A stretch of DNA of 64,000 nucleotides. Source: Planctomycetota bacterium. GTDB taxonomy: Bacteria; Planctomycetota; B15-G4. Below the pieces are notes generated by a model. That model was not told the origin of the DNA. It did not search any database and was given only the letters and a program-made list of their open reading frames with translations. Shown one piece after another: positions 26,692 through 35,022 of this stretch; position 1 is the first letter of the stretch, and each line of letters opens with the position of its first letter. The position numbers and the translations under genes are program-made. The DNA lies in assembly GCA_029259695.1 (NCBI GenBank), contig JAJDEQ010000132.1, positions 1-64,000 on the forward strand, in the 5' to 3' direction.

Positions 26692-27453
26692 TCAGGGCAG
26701 CCGTTCGTAGGTCGCCGGATCCGCTTCGAGGACGGTCAACTCGCCGTGTTGGACCACGCGCCCGGTGATCCGCAGCGGCTCGGCGATCATGTCGAGCACA
26801 CGCCCGTTGACCGGGCCGCCGTCGGTGTCCGTGAGGGTCAGGTAGCGCACCCCGGCGGCGTCACGCACCACGAGCACCGGGGGAATGCCGCCGCTGATGC
26901 AGCGCACGGCGCAGGCCCGGTGCGGCTTGAGGTGGCCGGGGTTCATGACACCGAGGAAGCACTTGCTGTCCACGATCTCGCCCTCGAATGTCTGCAGCCC
27001 CCGGTCGACGGGCGCCGGGGGCGTCCAGGCGGCGTCGCCCCCCACGGGGCTCACGCTGCCGGCGACGACCTCGAGCATGGTCTGGTCATCCCGGCGAACC
27101 AGGGTCCCGGTGAGCGTCACCCGCTGACCGTCGAAGCCGGCCACCAGGGCGTCGGCACCGAACTTGAACTCGGCCACCAGGGCGAAGCGACGCTGAGTCG
27201 GCGCCGCGGGCAAGGCGTCCTCCCCTTCGAACCACAGCGCCTGGTACGGCATGGTCGTGAGCCAGCCCTCGTAGGCGCGCGGTTGTCCGTACTCGAACGT
27301 GACCGGCGGCAGCGTGCGTTGCGAGGCGGCGCTGAGTGCGCCCACCACCGCGGCGGCGAGCAGCAACAGCAGCACGCGCCGGCGCACGGGGCGCGTGAGC
27401 CCCGCCGGGTGTGCGTCGAGATAGCCCACGAAGAAGTCGTCGGCGGCGCTCAT
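26692..27453 (-). CDS. Membrane-anchored protein with conserved Cys motif, Rieske operon member
   Basis: A 253-residue protein with a single N-terminal membrane helix (about residues 26-44) and a beta-rich exported part. The distinctive segment is DSKCFLGVMNPGHLKPHR followed by ACAVRCISGG, giving three Cys and two His that could bind a metal or heme, flanked by OB-fold-like strands such as VTLTGTLVRRDDQTMLEV and LRITGRVVQHGELTVLE. I do not know a function for this family. Its ATG overlaps the stop of the Rieske/cytochrome b-like gene, so it is very likely part of the same redox complex. Confidence 0.7.
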   Translation of the reverse strand: MSAADDFFVGYLDAHPAGLTRPVRRRVLLLLLAAAVVGALSAASQRTLPPVTFEYGQPRAYEGWLTTMPYQALWFEGEDALPAAPTQRRFALVAEFKFGADALVAGFDGQRVTLTGTLVRRDDQTMLEVVAGSVSPVGGDAAWTPPAPVDRGLQTFEGEIVDSKCFLGVMNPGHLKPHRACAVRCISGGIPPVLVVRDAAGVRYLTLTDTDGGPVNGRVLDMIAEPLRITGRVVQHGELTVLEADPATYERLP

Positions 27454-28550
27454 GACCCGGCTCCAACGGCGTCGCCGATGATCGCCGGCTCGAGTTCGGT
27501 GCCCGGCGGGCGCGGCCTGGGGTCGATCAGCACGTGACCGTCCTCCACGCGCACGGCGAAGGTCGGCACGCGCTCGTCGAAGGGCGGCGGTGAGCGACCG
27601 GACGCGGGCAGGTACTGGTAGCCGTGCCAGGGGCAGGTGATGCAGCCGTCGATCACCCGTCCCTCGCCCAGCGGACCGTTCTGGTGCTGACACGCGTTGG
27701 AGACCGCGGCCACGCGGCCGTCCCAGCGGAAGACCGCCACCCGCTCGCCCGCGAGGCACGTGATGTGTGCCCGGCCTTCGGGGATCGAGTCCACGGGGCA
27801 CACCGCGACCCAGCAGTCGTCGGCGCTCTGATCGGCCGCGACGCCGTGGGGCACGGAGACCCGATCACCTGCAGCGGCGTGCGGTACGTCGGCCGGCGCC
27901 TCGCGCAGCGCCGCGATCACGTGCAGCAGCGTCACCAGCAGCAGGCCGGCGCCGGTGAGTCCTGCCAGGACAGCGCTGGTCTCGGCTTGCAGCGCGCCCA
28001 GGGCCACGTGCATCACCAGCAGCCCGTAGGCCACGTACACGAGCATGTGCAGCGCCTTCCACACCGGGGGCGTCAGGTTGGCGAGCCAGAAGTCGTGACT
28101 GGTGGCGGCCATGAGCAACAGGATCCCGAACGCCGCCAGGCCGAGGGGCTGGAACGGGAACTGACTCAGGCTGTCGATGCGCGCGTTGGCCGAGAGGATG
28201 CTCGTGAGCGGATCGACGTCACCGAACGCGTGGTAGACGACGACCGCCAGCACGGCGTGCAGCAGACCCAGCACGAACATGGCCACGCCCAGGTGCCGGC
28301 GGTTGTACAGCAGCGGCAGCCAGCGCCGATCCAGGCGGCACAGCGGACCGATGACGAGCACCACGTGCAGCAGCACGAAGGCGCCGGTTCCGAACGCACG
28401 CATGAGCATGATCTCGGCGCTCATGTCCGGGTTGGTCGTCGCCGTCGCGCCCACGAACAGCGCGAGGAAGAGCAGCACCCCCAGGACCAGCGTGCGGTCG
28501 TAGACCTTCTTGGTCCGGTTCCAGCCCACGGCGCGGTAGCTGTGTGCCAT
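27450..28550 (-). CDS. Ferric-reductase-like membrane protein fused to a Rieske [2Fe-2S] domain
   Basis: A 366-residue fusion starting MAHSYRAVGWNRTKKVYDR. The first ~210 residues have about six membrane helices with conserved His residues (LLHVVLVIGPLC, RRHLGVAMFVLGLLHA, WKALHMLVYVAY) as in heme-binding ferric reductase-like domains. Residues 245-350 are a Rieske domain with ACQHQNGPLGEG and CITCPWHGYQY, i.e. C-x-H and C-x2-H ligands. Electrons could pass between the Rieske centre and hemes in the membrane. The ATG overlaps the stop of a 31-residue gene and the stop overlaps the next ATG, so the operon is tightly coupled. Confidence 0.85.
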   Translation of the reverse strand: MAHSYRAVGWNRTKKVYDRTLVLGVLLFLALFVGATATTNPDMSAEIMLMRAFGTGAFVLLHVVLVIGPLCRLDRRWLPLLYNRRHLGVAMFVLGLLHAVLAVVVYHAFGDVDPLTSILSANARIDSLSQFPFQPLGLAAFGILLLMAATSHDFWLANLTPPVWKALHMLVYVAYGLLVMHVALGALQAETSAVLAGLTGAGLLLVTLLHVIAALREAPADVPHAAAGDRVSVPHGVAADQSADDCWVAVCPVDSIPEGRAHITCLAGERVAVFRWDGRVAAVSNACQHQNGPLGEGRVIDGCITCPWHGYQYLPASGRSPPPFDERVPTFAVRVEDGHVLIDPRPRPPGTELEPAIIGDAVGAGS

Positions 28551-28645
28551 CAGCGAGCCCACATCGCGGCGGCGAAGCCCAAGGGGATCAGCACGGCCAG
28601 CAACAGCCACACGCGCAGGTGACGACGGCGCAGGCGGCGGATCAT
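28550..28645 (-). CDS. 31-residue single-helix membrane peptide
   Basis: ATG 28645 to TGA 28550. The peptide starts MIRRLRRRHLRVW and then has one hydrophobic helix ending AAAMWAR. The positive N-terminus predicts an inside-facing start. Its ATG overlaps the upstream stop and its TGA overlaps the downstream ATG, so it fits exactly between two coupled genes, which is strong evidence that it is translated. It may be a small subunit of the membrane redox complex. Peptides of this kind are easily missed in annotation. Confidence 0.65.
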   Translation of the reverse strand: MIRRLRRRHLRVWLLLAVLIPLGFAAAMWAR

Positions 28646-28920
28646 GCGCCGTCGTCCACGTGCTGCGCGGCAGCGGCCGCGCGATGGGCGCTGCGCTCCT
28701 GAGGTGGATGCCGTTGCCCGCTCAACCAGCGCCGCGCCATGAGCGGCCACAAGAGCGCGCACCCGGGCAGGATCGCGAGGCGGAAACCGAGCGTGCCCTC
28801 CGCCGCCAGCGGGTCGACTCGCCTGACGCCGAGGCTCACGAACAGCACCGCGAACAGCAGCCCCACCAGCCCGTAGGCCAGCACGGCCCGGGAGACCCAC
28901 CACGCGACGTCGACGCTCAT
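28642..28920 (-). CDS. Small two-helix membrane protein, first gene of the Rieske operon
   Basis: A 92-residue protein starting MSVDVAWWVSRAVLAYGLVG, with two membrane helices (about residues 7-28 and 43-60) and a polar C-terminus rich in His, Arg and Ala. AGGAGG lies 4 nt before the ATG, the best ribosome binding site in the region. Its TGA overlaps the ATG of the 31-residue gene. It is probably an assembly or structural subunit of the membrane redox unit encoded downstream. I do not recognise a named family. Confidence 0.75.
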   Translation of the reverse strand: MSVDVAWWVSRAVLAYGLVGLLFAVLFVSLGVRRVDPLAAEGTLGFRLAILPGCALLWPLMARRWLSGQRHPPQERSAHRAAAAAQHVDDGA

Positions 28921-29084
28921 CGATCCTCCTGAGGGACACGCGGCTCCCGGGGACACACGCGCCGTCGGCACGAGGCCTCTGCCCGCACGCGCTCGTGCCC
29001 CGGCAGCCCGTCAGCGCCCGGGACACCCCGGCGAGCATGCGCGCCGGCACGAGCGAATGCGAGTCCGATGCCGGCGCCCCGCAG

Positions 29085-29240
29085 CGGTCACACCGTCACC
29101 GATCGTGACCTCGGCAGGCCCCAGCGATCAGACCGTCACCGATCGCGACCTCGGCGGCCCGGCGATCAGACCGTCACCGATCGTGACTTCGGCAGGCCCC
29201 GGCGATCAGACCGCCACTGATCGTGACCTCGGCAGCCCGA
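29085..29240. repeat. Four 38-40-nt tandem repeats between divergent redox genes
   Basis: The first unit begins near 29085 and the next three begin GCGATCAGACCG near 29124, 29162 and 29202. Each contains GTCACCGATCGTGAC or a close variant, in which GTCAC and GTGAC are inverted arms around CGATC. Units end in CGGCAGGCCC or similar. The array lies in the ~495-bp gap between the Rieske/ferric-reductase operon (minus) and the Rieske-glutamate synthase gene (plus). The arms would suit binding of a dimeric regulator. Upstream, GCTCGTGCC (28991-28999) and GGCACGAGC (29046-29054) form a 9-bp inverted repeat. Confidence 0.75.
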
Positions 29241-29415
29241 CCGGCGTCCAACGCAGCCGACGGCCGTGGCTCGCCCCGGGAGCGACACAGGATGGTGTCG
29301 CCACCCGCACGACGCCATGATCCGGGTCCCGGTCGGGCGGGGGCCGTCGCTCGCGCCACCGGCACGTCCCCAGTCCGCCGCCTGCCCCACCCACCGCCGT
29401 CGGGAACCCGTTTCC

Positions 29416-31032
29416 ATGCGCAAGGTCGAGATCGCCCAGTGGTCCCAGCTCGCGGACCGCAGCCTCACGCACGCGCTGGTCGAAGACGTGGACCTCGTGG
29501 TCGTGCGCTACGACGACGAGGTCTCGGTGCTCTTCGGGCGCTGCCACCACCGCGGGGCACTGCTCGCCGACGGGCACGTGCAGGGCGACGACCTGATCTG
29601 CGGCGTGCACGACTGGGACTACCGCTTCCGCACCGGAGTGAGCGCCTACAACAACGCGGAGAAGCTGCACAAGTTCAGCTCCTGGATCGAAGACGGCGCG
29701 GTGCGCGTGGACGCCGACGAGATCGCCGCGTGGCGCACGGACAACCCCCAGCCCTTCGACCGCGACGCCTACCAGGGCGCATTCCAGGACGTGCACGGCA
29801 CGGTCGAGGAACCCCACGTGCGCCTGATCCACGAACTGGCGGCCCACGGCCTGTCCAAGGTGGGGCACCACGGCCCCGCCGCGGCCATGGGTGTGCCGCG
29901 CACCGAGTTGCCCGGTTGGGACGACCTGCAGTTCGTCACGGCCCAGCTCGCGCGCATGCCCCAGCTCGACGACGTCCCGGTGGGCACCGACGTCACCATC
30001 GGGCCCCGGGCCGCCAAGCCGCTGCGCCTGAAACTGCCGCTGTTCGTGTCGGACATGAGCTTCGGTGCGCTCTCGGCCGAAGCCAAGGTCGCCCTGGCCC
30101 GCGGCGCCGAGCGCGCCGGCACCGGGATCTGCTCCGGGGAGGGCGGCATGCTGCCCGACGAACAGGCCAGCAACTCGCGCTACTTCTACGAGCTGGCATC
30201 GGCGCGCTTCGGCTTCTCGATGGAGAAGGTGGCGCGCTGCCAGGCGTTCCACTTCAAGGGCGGTCAGGGCGCCAAGACCGGCACGGGTGGACACCTGCCC
30301 GGCGAGAAGGTGCGGGGACGCATCGCCGAAGTGCGCGGCATCCCCCCCGGGCAACCCGCCATCTCCCCGGCGCGCTTCCCCGAGTGGACGACCATCGGTC
30401 AGTTCCGGGAGTTCGCCGACGAAGTGCGCGAGGCCACCGGCGGTATTCCCATCGGCTTCAAGCTCTCGGCCCAGCACATCGAGCAGGACCTCGATGCCGC
30501 CCTGCAAGCCGGCGTCGACTACGTGATCCTCGACGGTCGCGGCGGCGGCACCGGTGCGGCCCCCACCCTGTTCCGCGACAACATCTCGGTGCCCACGATC
30601 CCCGCCCTGGCCCGGGCGCGGCGACACCTGGACTCGTGCGGCGCGACCGACGTGACGCTGGTCATCACCGGCGGGCTGCGCACACCGGCGGACTTCGCCA
30701 AGGCCCTGGCCCTGGGCGCCGACGCCGTCGCCGTGTCCAACGCGGCGATCCAGGCCATCGGCTGTCTGGGCATGCGCGCGTGCCACACGAACAACTGCCC
30801 GGTGGGCATCGCCACGCAGAAGCCGCACCTGCGCGCGCGGCTCGAGATCGAACGGGCCGCCGAGCGCCTGGAGCGCTTCTTCACGTCATGCGCCGGACTC
30901 ATGTCGGTCCTGGCCCGCGCCTGCGGCCACACCCACCTGGACCAGTTCACCCGCGACGACCTGACCACCTGGAAGCGCGAGATGGCCGACCTCAGCGGCG
31001 TGGCCTACGGCGGCGTGGGCTCGCCGTCCTGA
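29416..31032 (+). CDS. Rieske domain fused to glutamate synthase-like FMN domain
   Basis: A 538-residue fusion, start ATG 29416 (MRKVEIAQWSQLADRS). Residues 1-90 are a Rieske [2Fe-2S] domain with Cys43-x-His45 and Cys62-x2-His65. From about residue 145 on is the FMN-binding central domain of glutamate synthase: LFVSDMSFGALSAEAK, GTGICSGEGGMLPDE, FHFKGGQGAKTGTGG, YVILDGRGGGTGAAPT, and the [3Fe-4S] motif C-x5-C-x4-C in CLGMRACHTNNCPVG. There is no amidotransferase domain, so it resembles the stand-alone GltB-like family whose reaction is not settled. The Rieske domain probably delivers electrons to the flavin. It is divergent from the other Rieske operon. Confidence 0.87.
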   Translation: MRKVEIAQWSQLADRSLTHALVEDVDLVVVRYDDEVSVLFGRCHHRGALLADGHVQGDDLICGVHDWDYRFRTGVSAYNNAEKLHKFSSWIEDGAVRVDADEIAAWRTDNPQPFDRDAYQGAFQDVHGTVEEPHVRLIHELAAHGLSKVGHHGPAAAMGVPRTELPGWDDLQFVTAQLARMPQLDDVPVGTDVTIGPRAAKPLRLKLPLFVSDMSFGALSAEAKVALARGAERAGTGICSGEGGMLPDEQASNSRYFYELASARFGFSMEKVARCQAFHFKGGQGAKTGTGGHLPGEKVRGRIAEVRGIPPGQPAISPARFPEWTTIGQFREFADEVREATGGIPIGFKLSAQHIEQDLDAALQAGVDYVILDGRGGGTGAAPTLFRDNISVPTIPALARARRHLDSCGATDVTLVITGGLRTPADFAKALALGADAVAVSNAAIQAIGCLGMRACHTNNCPVGIATQKPHLRARLEIERAAERLERFFTSCAGLMSVLARACGHTHLDQFTRDDLTTWKREMADLSGVAYGGVGSPS

Positions 31033-31092
31033 GCCCCCGTGCCCCGTGCCCGTGCCCGTGCCCGCGCCCCGCCGCCCCGCCGCCACCGCGCC

Positions 31093-32595
31093 TCACCGCA
31101 GCAGGTACTGGTACTGACCGTCCTGTGCGTGGGGCGTGTACGCATCGAACGCCGCCTGCACGATGGTCGTGAGCGGACGCGCCAACTCACCGTGCTCGTC
31201 GAGCAAGGGTGTGTCGCGCGTGAGCCCGCGCGGCATGAGCACCACGTCGAAGTGCTGCTCGCGCAGCAGCTCGAGCATGGGCTCGACGGCCAGCACGCCC
31301 TCGTTCCAGAGGATGCGGTAGAGCAGCGTGTCGTTGACGTAGCTGTGCTGCTGGATGCTGTAGGTGTGGATCGGCGTCCACAGGTTGAGCACCCGGGCCT
31401 CGTCACCCGCCATCGCGACGATGTCGGCCCGCATCTCGTCGTCGACCGCCTGGCGCCGCGGACGGCGAAGGGCATCGGTCACGGCGTAGTCCGTCGGCAC
31501 GGCGATGAACAGGTCGACACACGCGAGGACGACGAGCAGCAGCGCGGCGGCGCCGCGCCACGTCCGCGTGAGCTGTTCGTTCGAGCTGCGTCCCGCCGCG
31601 GCGGCCAGCGCCAGCAGGCTCGCGGCCACAGGTTCGATGAAGTACGTGGTCCACGAACCGAGCTTGGGCACGGTCAGCGCGAACACACCCCAGGCGAACA
31701 CGGCGTAGAGCAGGAACGGGCAGGCGAACGGGCGACGCCTGATGAGAGCGCCGAACGCCAGCAGCGCCAGCAATGCGCTCGTCCCCCACAACAGGGGCTG
31801 ACGGTATCCGGCGGCCAGGACCCGGGCCGCCTGACCCCAGGCGAACGGATTGCGCGGCGCCACGAGGGTGCAGAACCAGAAGGACGAGCCGTAGGCCCAA
31901 CTCGCCAGCCAGGCGAGCAGTGCGACACCCGTGGCGAACACACCGGCGAACGCGAGCACGGGCCCCCAGCGTCTCGTGCGCACCCCGCATGCGAGCAGCG
32001 CCAGGCCGCATGCCGCAATGCCCGCTACCGTGGATTGCTTGGTGGCCACCGCGGCCAGGCACAGCACGGCCGCGAGCGCACAGCGCCACAGCCCAGCGGA
32101 GCGCTCGCGAGCCGGCCCCGCCACGGCGAGCAACGCCCAGGCCGAGCAGGCGATGGCGAGGGTGTCGTTCTTCACCAACACCGCATTCCCGGCCACCGGC
32201 CAGTGGAGCAGCAACAGGCCGGCCCCCAGCACGGGCACCCACCAGCCGGCGCGCGGCCGCAGCGCGAAGAACGCCGCCACCACGAGCGCGAGGGCCCCCA
32301 GGGCGATCACCCGGCCCGCCAGGAAGACGTCGTCCAGCAGGGCGTGAAGGGCCCCAACGGCCTGCAGGTAGAGCGGCGTGTACATGCACAGCACGAACGG
32401 CGCGCCGCCGTAACGCGCCTCGTCGTACGGGTGACGGCCGGCGGCGAACTCGAGCGCCGCGGCGGCCAGCGGTGTCTCGTACGCCAGGTCGAAGGGCGCG
32501 TCGAGCTGAGCGTCGACGACGTGTCCGACGCGCACCAGGGATGCGACCGCGACGAACAGCGCGCAAGCGGTGAAGAGTCGTGTCCGCATCGGCAT
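31093..32595 (-). CDS. GT-C-like polytopic membrane protein
   Basis: A 500-residue protein with about ten membrane helices, starting MPMRTRLFTACALFVAVA. The first loop AQLDAPFDLAYETPLAAA contains acidic residues in the position used by GT-C glycosyltransferases for divalent metal or catalysis, and the soluble C-terminal 110 residues lie outside the membrane. It may be a polyprenyl-phosphate-dependent sugar transferase. Similar proteins of planctomycetes are annotated only as membrane proteins, so the assignment is tentative. An in-frame ATG 6 nt later is an equally good start. A low-complexity CCCGTG-rich stretch separates it from the Rieske-glutamate synthase stop. Confidence 0.65.
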   Translation of the reverse strand: MPMRTRLFTACALFVAVASLVRVGHVVDAQLDAPFDLAYETPLAAAALEFAAGRHPYDEARYGGAPFVLCMYTPLYLQAVGALHALLDDVFLAGRVIALGALALVVAAFFALRPRAGWWVPVLGAGLLLLHWPVAGNAVLVKNDTLAIACSAWALLAVAGPARERSAGLWRCALAAVLCLAAVATKQSTVAGIAACGLALLACGVRTRRWGPVLAFAGVFATGVALLAWLASWAYGSSFWFCTLVAPRNPFAWGQAARVLAAGYRQPLLWGTSALLALLAFGALIRRRPFACPFLLYAVFAWGVFALTVPKLGSWTTYFIEPVAASLLALAAAAGRSSNEQLTRTWRGAAALLLVVLACVDLFIAVPTDYAVTDALRRPRRQAVDDEMRADIVAMAGDEARVLNLWTPIHTYSIQQHSYVNDTLLYRILWNEGVLAVEPMLELLREQHFDVVLMPRGLTRDTPLLDEHGELARPLTTIVQAAFDAYTPHAQDGQYQYLLR

Positions 32596-32851
32596 GGATA
32601 GGGCGCGGATCGTAGCATCCGCGCTGCCCCGCTTCGCGCTGTGACACGAACGCATTCGTCCGTGCAGTGCCGCATCGGTCCCGCCGCCCGTGCGATCTGA
32701 GCACGGCCGACGTACGGCCAGGAGCCCATGGGCCCGGCAGCACAACTCGCGTGAAATGACCCGCGGACCCGGCAACGCGGGCACCGGCCGGCCCGGCAAT
32801 ACGGGCGTCGAGCCAAGAGCACCAGGCACACGATCGATCGAGGACGCGGCG

Positions 32852-34894
32852 ATGACCACAGCAGACATGCGCTCACCCCAGGAGTCGGGCCCTCGCGAGA
32901 CCGCGAGCACGCTGCCTCGGTGGCTGCTGGCCACGCTCCTCGCAACACCCCTCTGGGCCGTACCCGCTGCGGCCCAGACCACCTGGTACGTGGACGGCGA
33001 CGCCACCGCCGGCGCCGACGACGGCACGAGCTGGAGCGACGCCTACCTGCTGCTGCAGGACGCGCTTGCCGTGGCCGCGGACGGTGACTTCGTGCGCGTG
33101 GCCGAGGGCACCTACGTGCCCACCACCGGCAGCGACCGCGGCGCGTCGTTCGAAGTGGCCGAGGGCGTGACCCTGCGCGGCGCCTACGCCGGCCTCGGCG
33201 CACCCAACCCCGACGCCCGCAGCACGACGCTCTACCCCACCGTGCTCAGCGGTGACCTGCTGGGCGACGACGGGCCCGCCTTCGCCAACCGCGGCGACAA
33301 CACCTACCGGTTGCTGGTGATGGAGAACATCGAGGAACCCGTGGTCATCGATGGTGTGACGCTGCGGGCCGGGGAGGCGAACGGTCCCGGCAGTGACTCG
33401 GAAGGAGCGGCCGTGAGCGCCGGCAGCGTCGAGCCCTTGTCGCTGGTCGACTGCATCCTGGAAGACAACCGGGGCACGGGGCAGGCGGGCGTCATCAACG
33501 TCGGGGTGAGCGGCACCTTCAACCTCTCCCGCTGTGAAGTGCGCGGCAACTCCGCACTGGGAGTGGTCCACGCTGAAGTGGCCTTCGACGACTGCGTCTT
33601 CCAGGACAACGACCCCGGCTTCCTGGTCGTGATCGGCATCGGGCTGATCAGCGATTGTCGCTTCGAGAACAACGCCGGCGGAGCGCTGGTGGTGCTCGCC
33701 GACGACCCGCTCGCGATGACGAGCGACCCCTCGATCACGCTCAGGCGCTGTGAGTTCGCCGGTAACGACTCCAGCTTGAACGCGGGAGGAGTGTCCGTCG
33801 CGGGCAGCGCGCACATCACCGGCTGTCGCTTCACGGGCAACGCCTCCACGGCTGGTTTCGGCGCCGGCGGCCTCTACGCCGTGCCGGGATCTCCGTTCCT
33901 GGACCCACCATCACTGAGCGTCGAGAACTGTGAGTTCTCCGGCAACTCGAGCGACGACCTCGGTGGTGGCATCTACGTCGACTACACCGGAGCGCCGGCC
34001 GGCACGGCCGACATCTTCAACTGCAGCTTCAGCGCCAACAGCGCCCAGGTCAGCGGAGGCCTGTATGCGGAAGGCGGAACCTCCAGGGTCCGCAACTCGA
34101 TCTTCTGGGGCAACACAGCCACCGGCAGTCCCCTGCCGCCCTTCGACGAGGTCGCGGTCGAGGGCTTCGACGTGGACTTCTCCTGCATCAAGGGACTCAA
34201 CGGGGTCTACCCCGGCCTCGGAAACATCGGCACCAACCCGCTCTTCGCGGACGCAGACGGCGCCGACAACATCACCGGCACCGACGACGACGATCTGCGT
34301 CTCGCCGCGGGTTCGCCCTGCATCGACGCCGGCACCAACCTGCTGCCCAGCGACACCCACGACCTCGACTGCGACGGCGACCTGATCGAACTCCTGCCCT
34401 TCGACCTGGCCACCCTGCTGCGCCGCTTCGACGACCTGGCCACGGTCGACACGGGCGCCGGCTTCGCACCCGTCGTCGACATGGGCGCCCACGAGTTCGG
34501 ATCACCCCTCCCCGTCCAACAGTGGGCCGACGTGGGCAACGGCCTCACGGGAACCCACGGGACCCCCGTGCTCACCGGGGCGGGCCCGCTGTGCGCCAAC
34601 ACGCCGCTGCGCCTGGCGCTGAGCAGCGCGTTGGAGAACTCCGTCGCCTACCTGTGCGTGGGCGTGGCCGACCTCAACGCGCTCTTCAAGGGCGGCGTGC
34701 TCGTGCCCGACATCAACCCGCCGGGCTTCTTCCTGCCCTTGCCCACCGGACCGTTCGGGGTGATCGACATCGTGGACACCTGGCCTTCCGGAATCCCGTC
34801 GGGACTGTTCCTGTACTACCAGTACTGGGTGCAGGACGCGGCCGGCCCCGTCGACTTCGCCGCCTCCAACGCCATGCGTGCCCTGACCCCCTGA
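32852..34894 (+). CDS. Secreted right-handed beta-helix protein with planctomycete C-terminal module
   Basis: A 680-residue exported protein. ATG 32852 has AGGA about 8 nt upstream; the signal peptide ends AVPAAAQT. Residues 42-520 form a parallel beta-helix of the type with repeated CxFxxN turns (CRFTGNAST, CEFSGNSSD, CSFSANSAQ, SIFWGNTA), as in polymorphic outer membrane and choice-of-anchor Q proteins. The region before residue 555 has a Ca-binding-like DADGADNITG segment. The last 120 residues are the same module as in the two genes at 17.4-20.4 kb, ending FAASNAMRALTP. A carbohydrate-binding or surface role is likely; no lyase active site can be assigned. Confidence 0.82.
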   Translation: MTTADMRSPQESGPRETASTLPRWLLATLLATPLWAVPAAAQTTWYVDGDATAGADDGTSWSDAYLLLQDALAVAADGDFVRVAEGTYVPTTGSDRGASFEVAEGVTLRGAYAGLGAPNPDARSTTLYPTVLSGDLLGDDGPAFANRGDNTYRLLVMENIEEPVVIDGVTLRAGEANGPGSDSEGAAVSAGSVEPLSLVDCILEDNRGTGQAGVINVGVSGTFNLSRCEVRGNSALGVVHAEVAFDDCVFQDNDPGFLVVIGIGLISDCRFENNAGGALVVLADDPLAMTSDPSITLRRCEFAGNDSSLNAGGVSVAGSAHITGCRFTGNASTAGFGAGGLYAVPGSPFLDPPSLSVENCEFSGNSSDDLGGGIYVDYTGAPAGTADIFNCSFSANSAQVSGGLYAEGGTSRVRNSIFWGNTATGSPLPPFDEVAVEGFDVDFSCIKGLNGVYPGLGNIGTNPLFADADGADNITGTDDDDLRLAAGSPCIDAGTNLLPSDTHDLDCDGDLIELLPFDLATLLRRFDDLATVDTGAGFAPVVDMGAHEFGSPLPVQQWADVGNGLTGTHGTPVLTGAGPLCANTPLRLALSSALENSVAYLCVGVADLNALFKGGVLVPDINPPGFFLPLPTGPFGVIDIVDTWPSGIPSGLFLYYQYWVQDAAGPVDFAASNAMRALTP

Positions 34895-35022
34895 CCTGAC
34901 CCGACGACATGTGCCGCCCCAACGAGGGGGACTGCTTCCGCGACGCGCGCTGACCCGTCGACGGGGCGACGCACGAAAACCGATGGGCACACGACGGATG
35001 GTAGGATCCGCGGCACTCCGCC

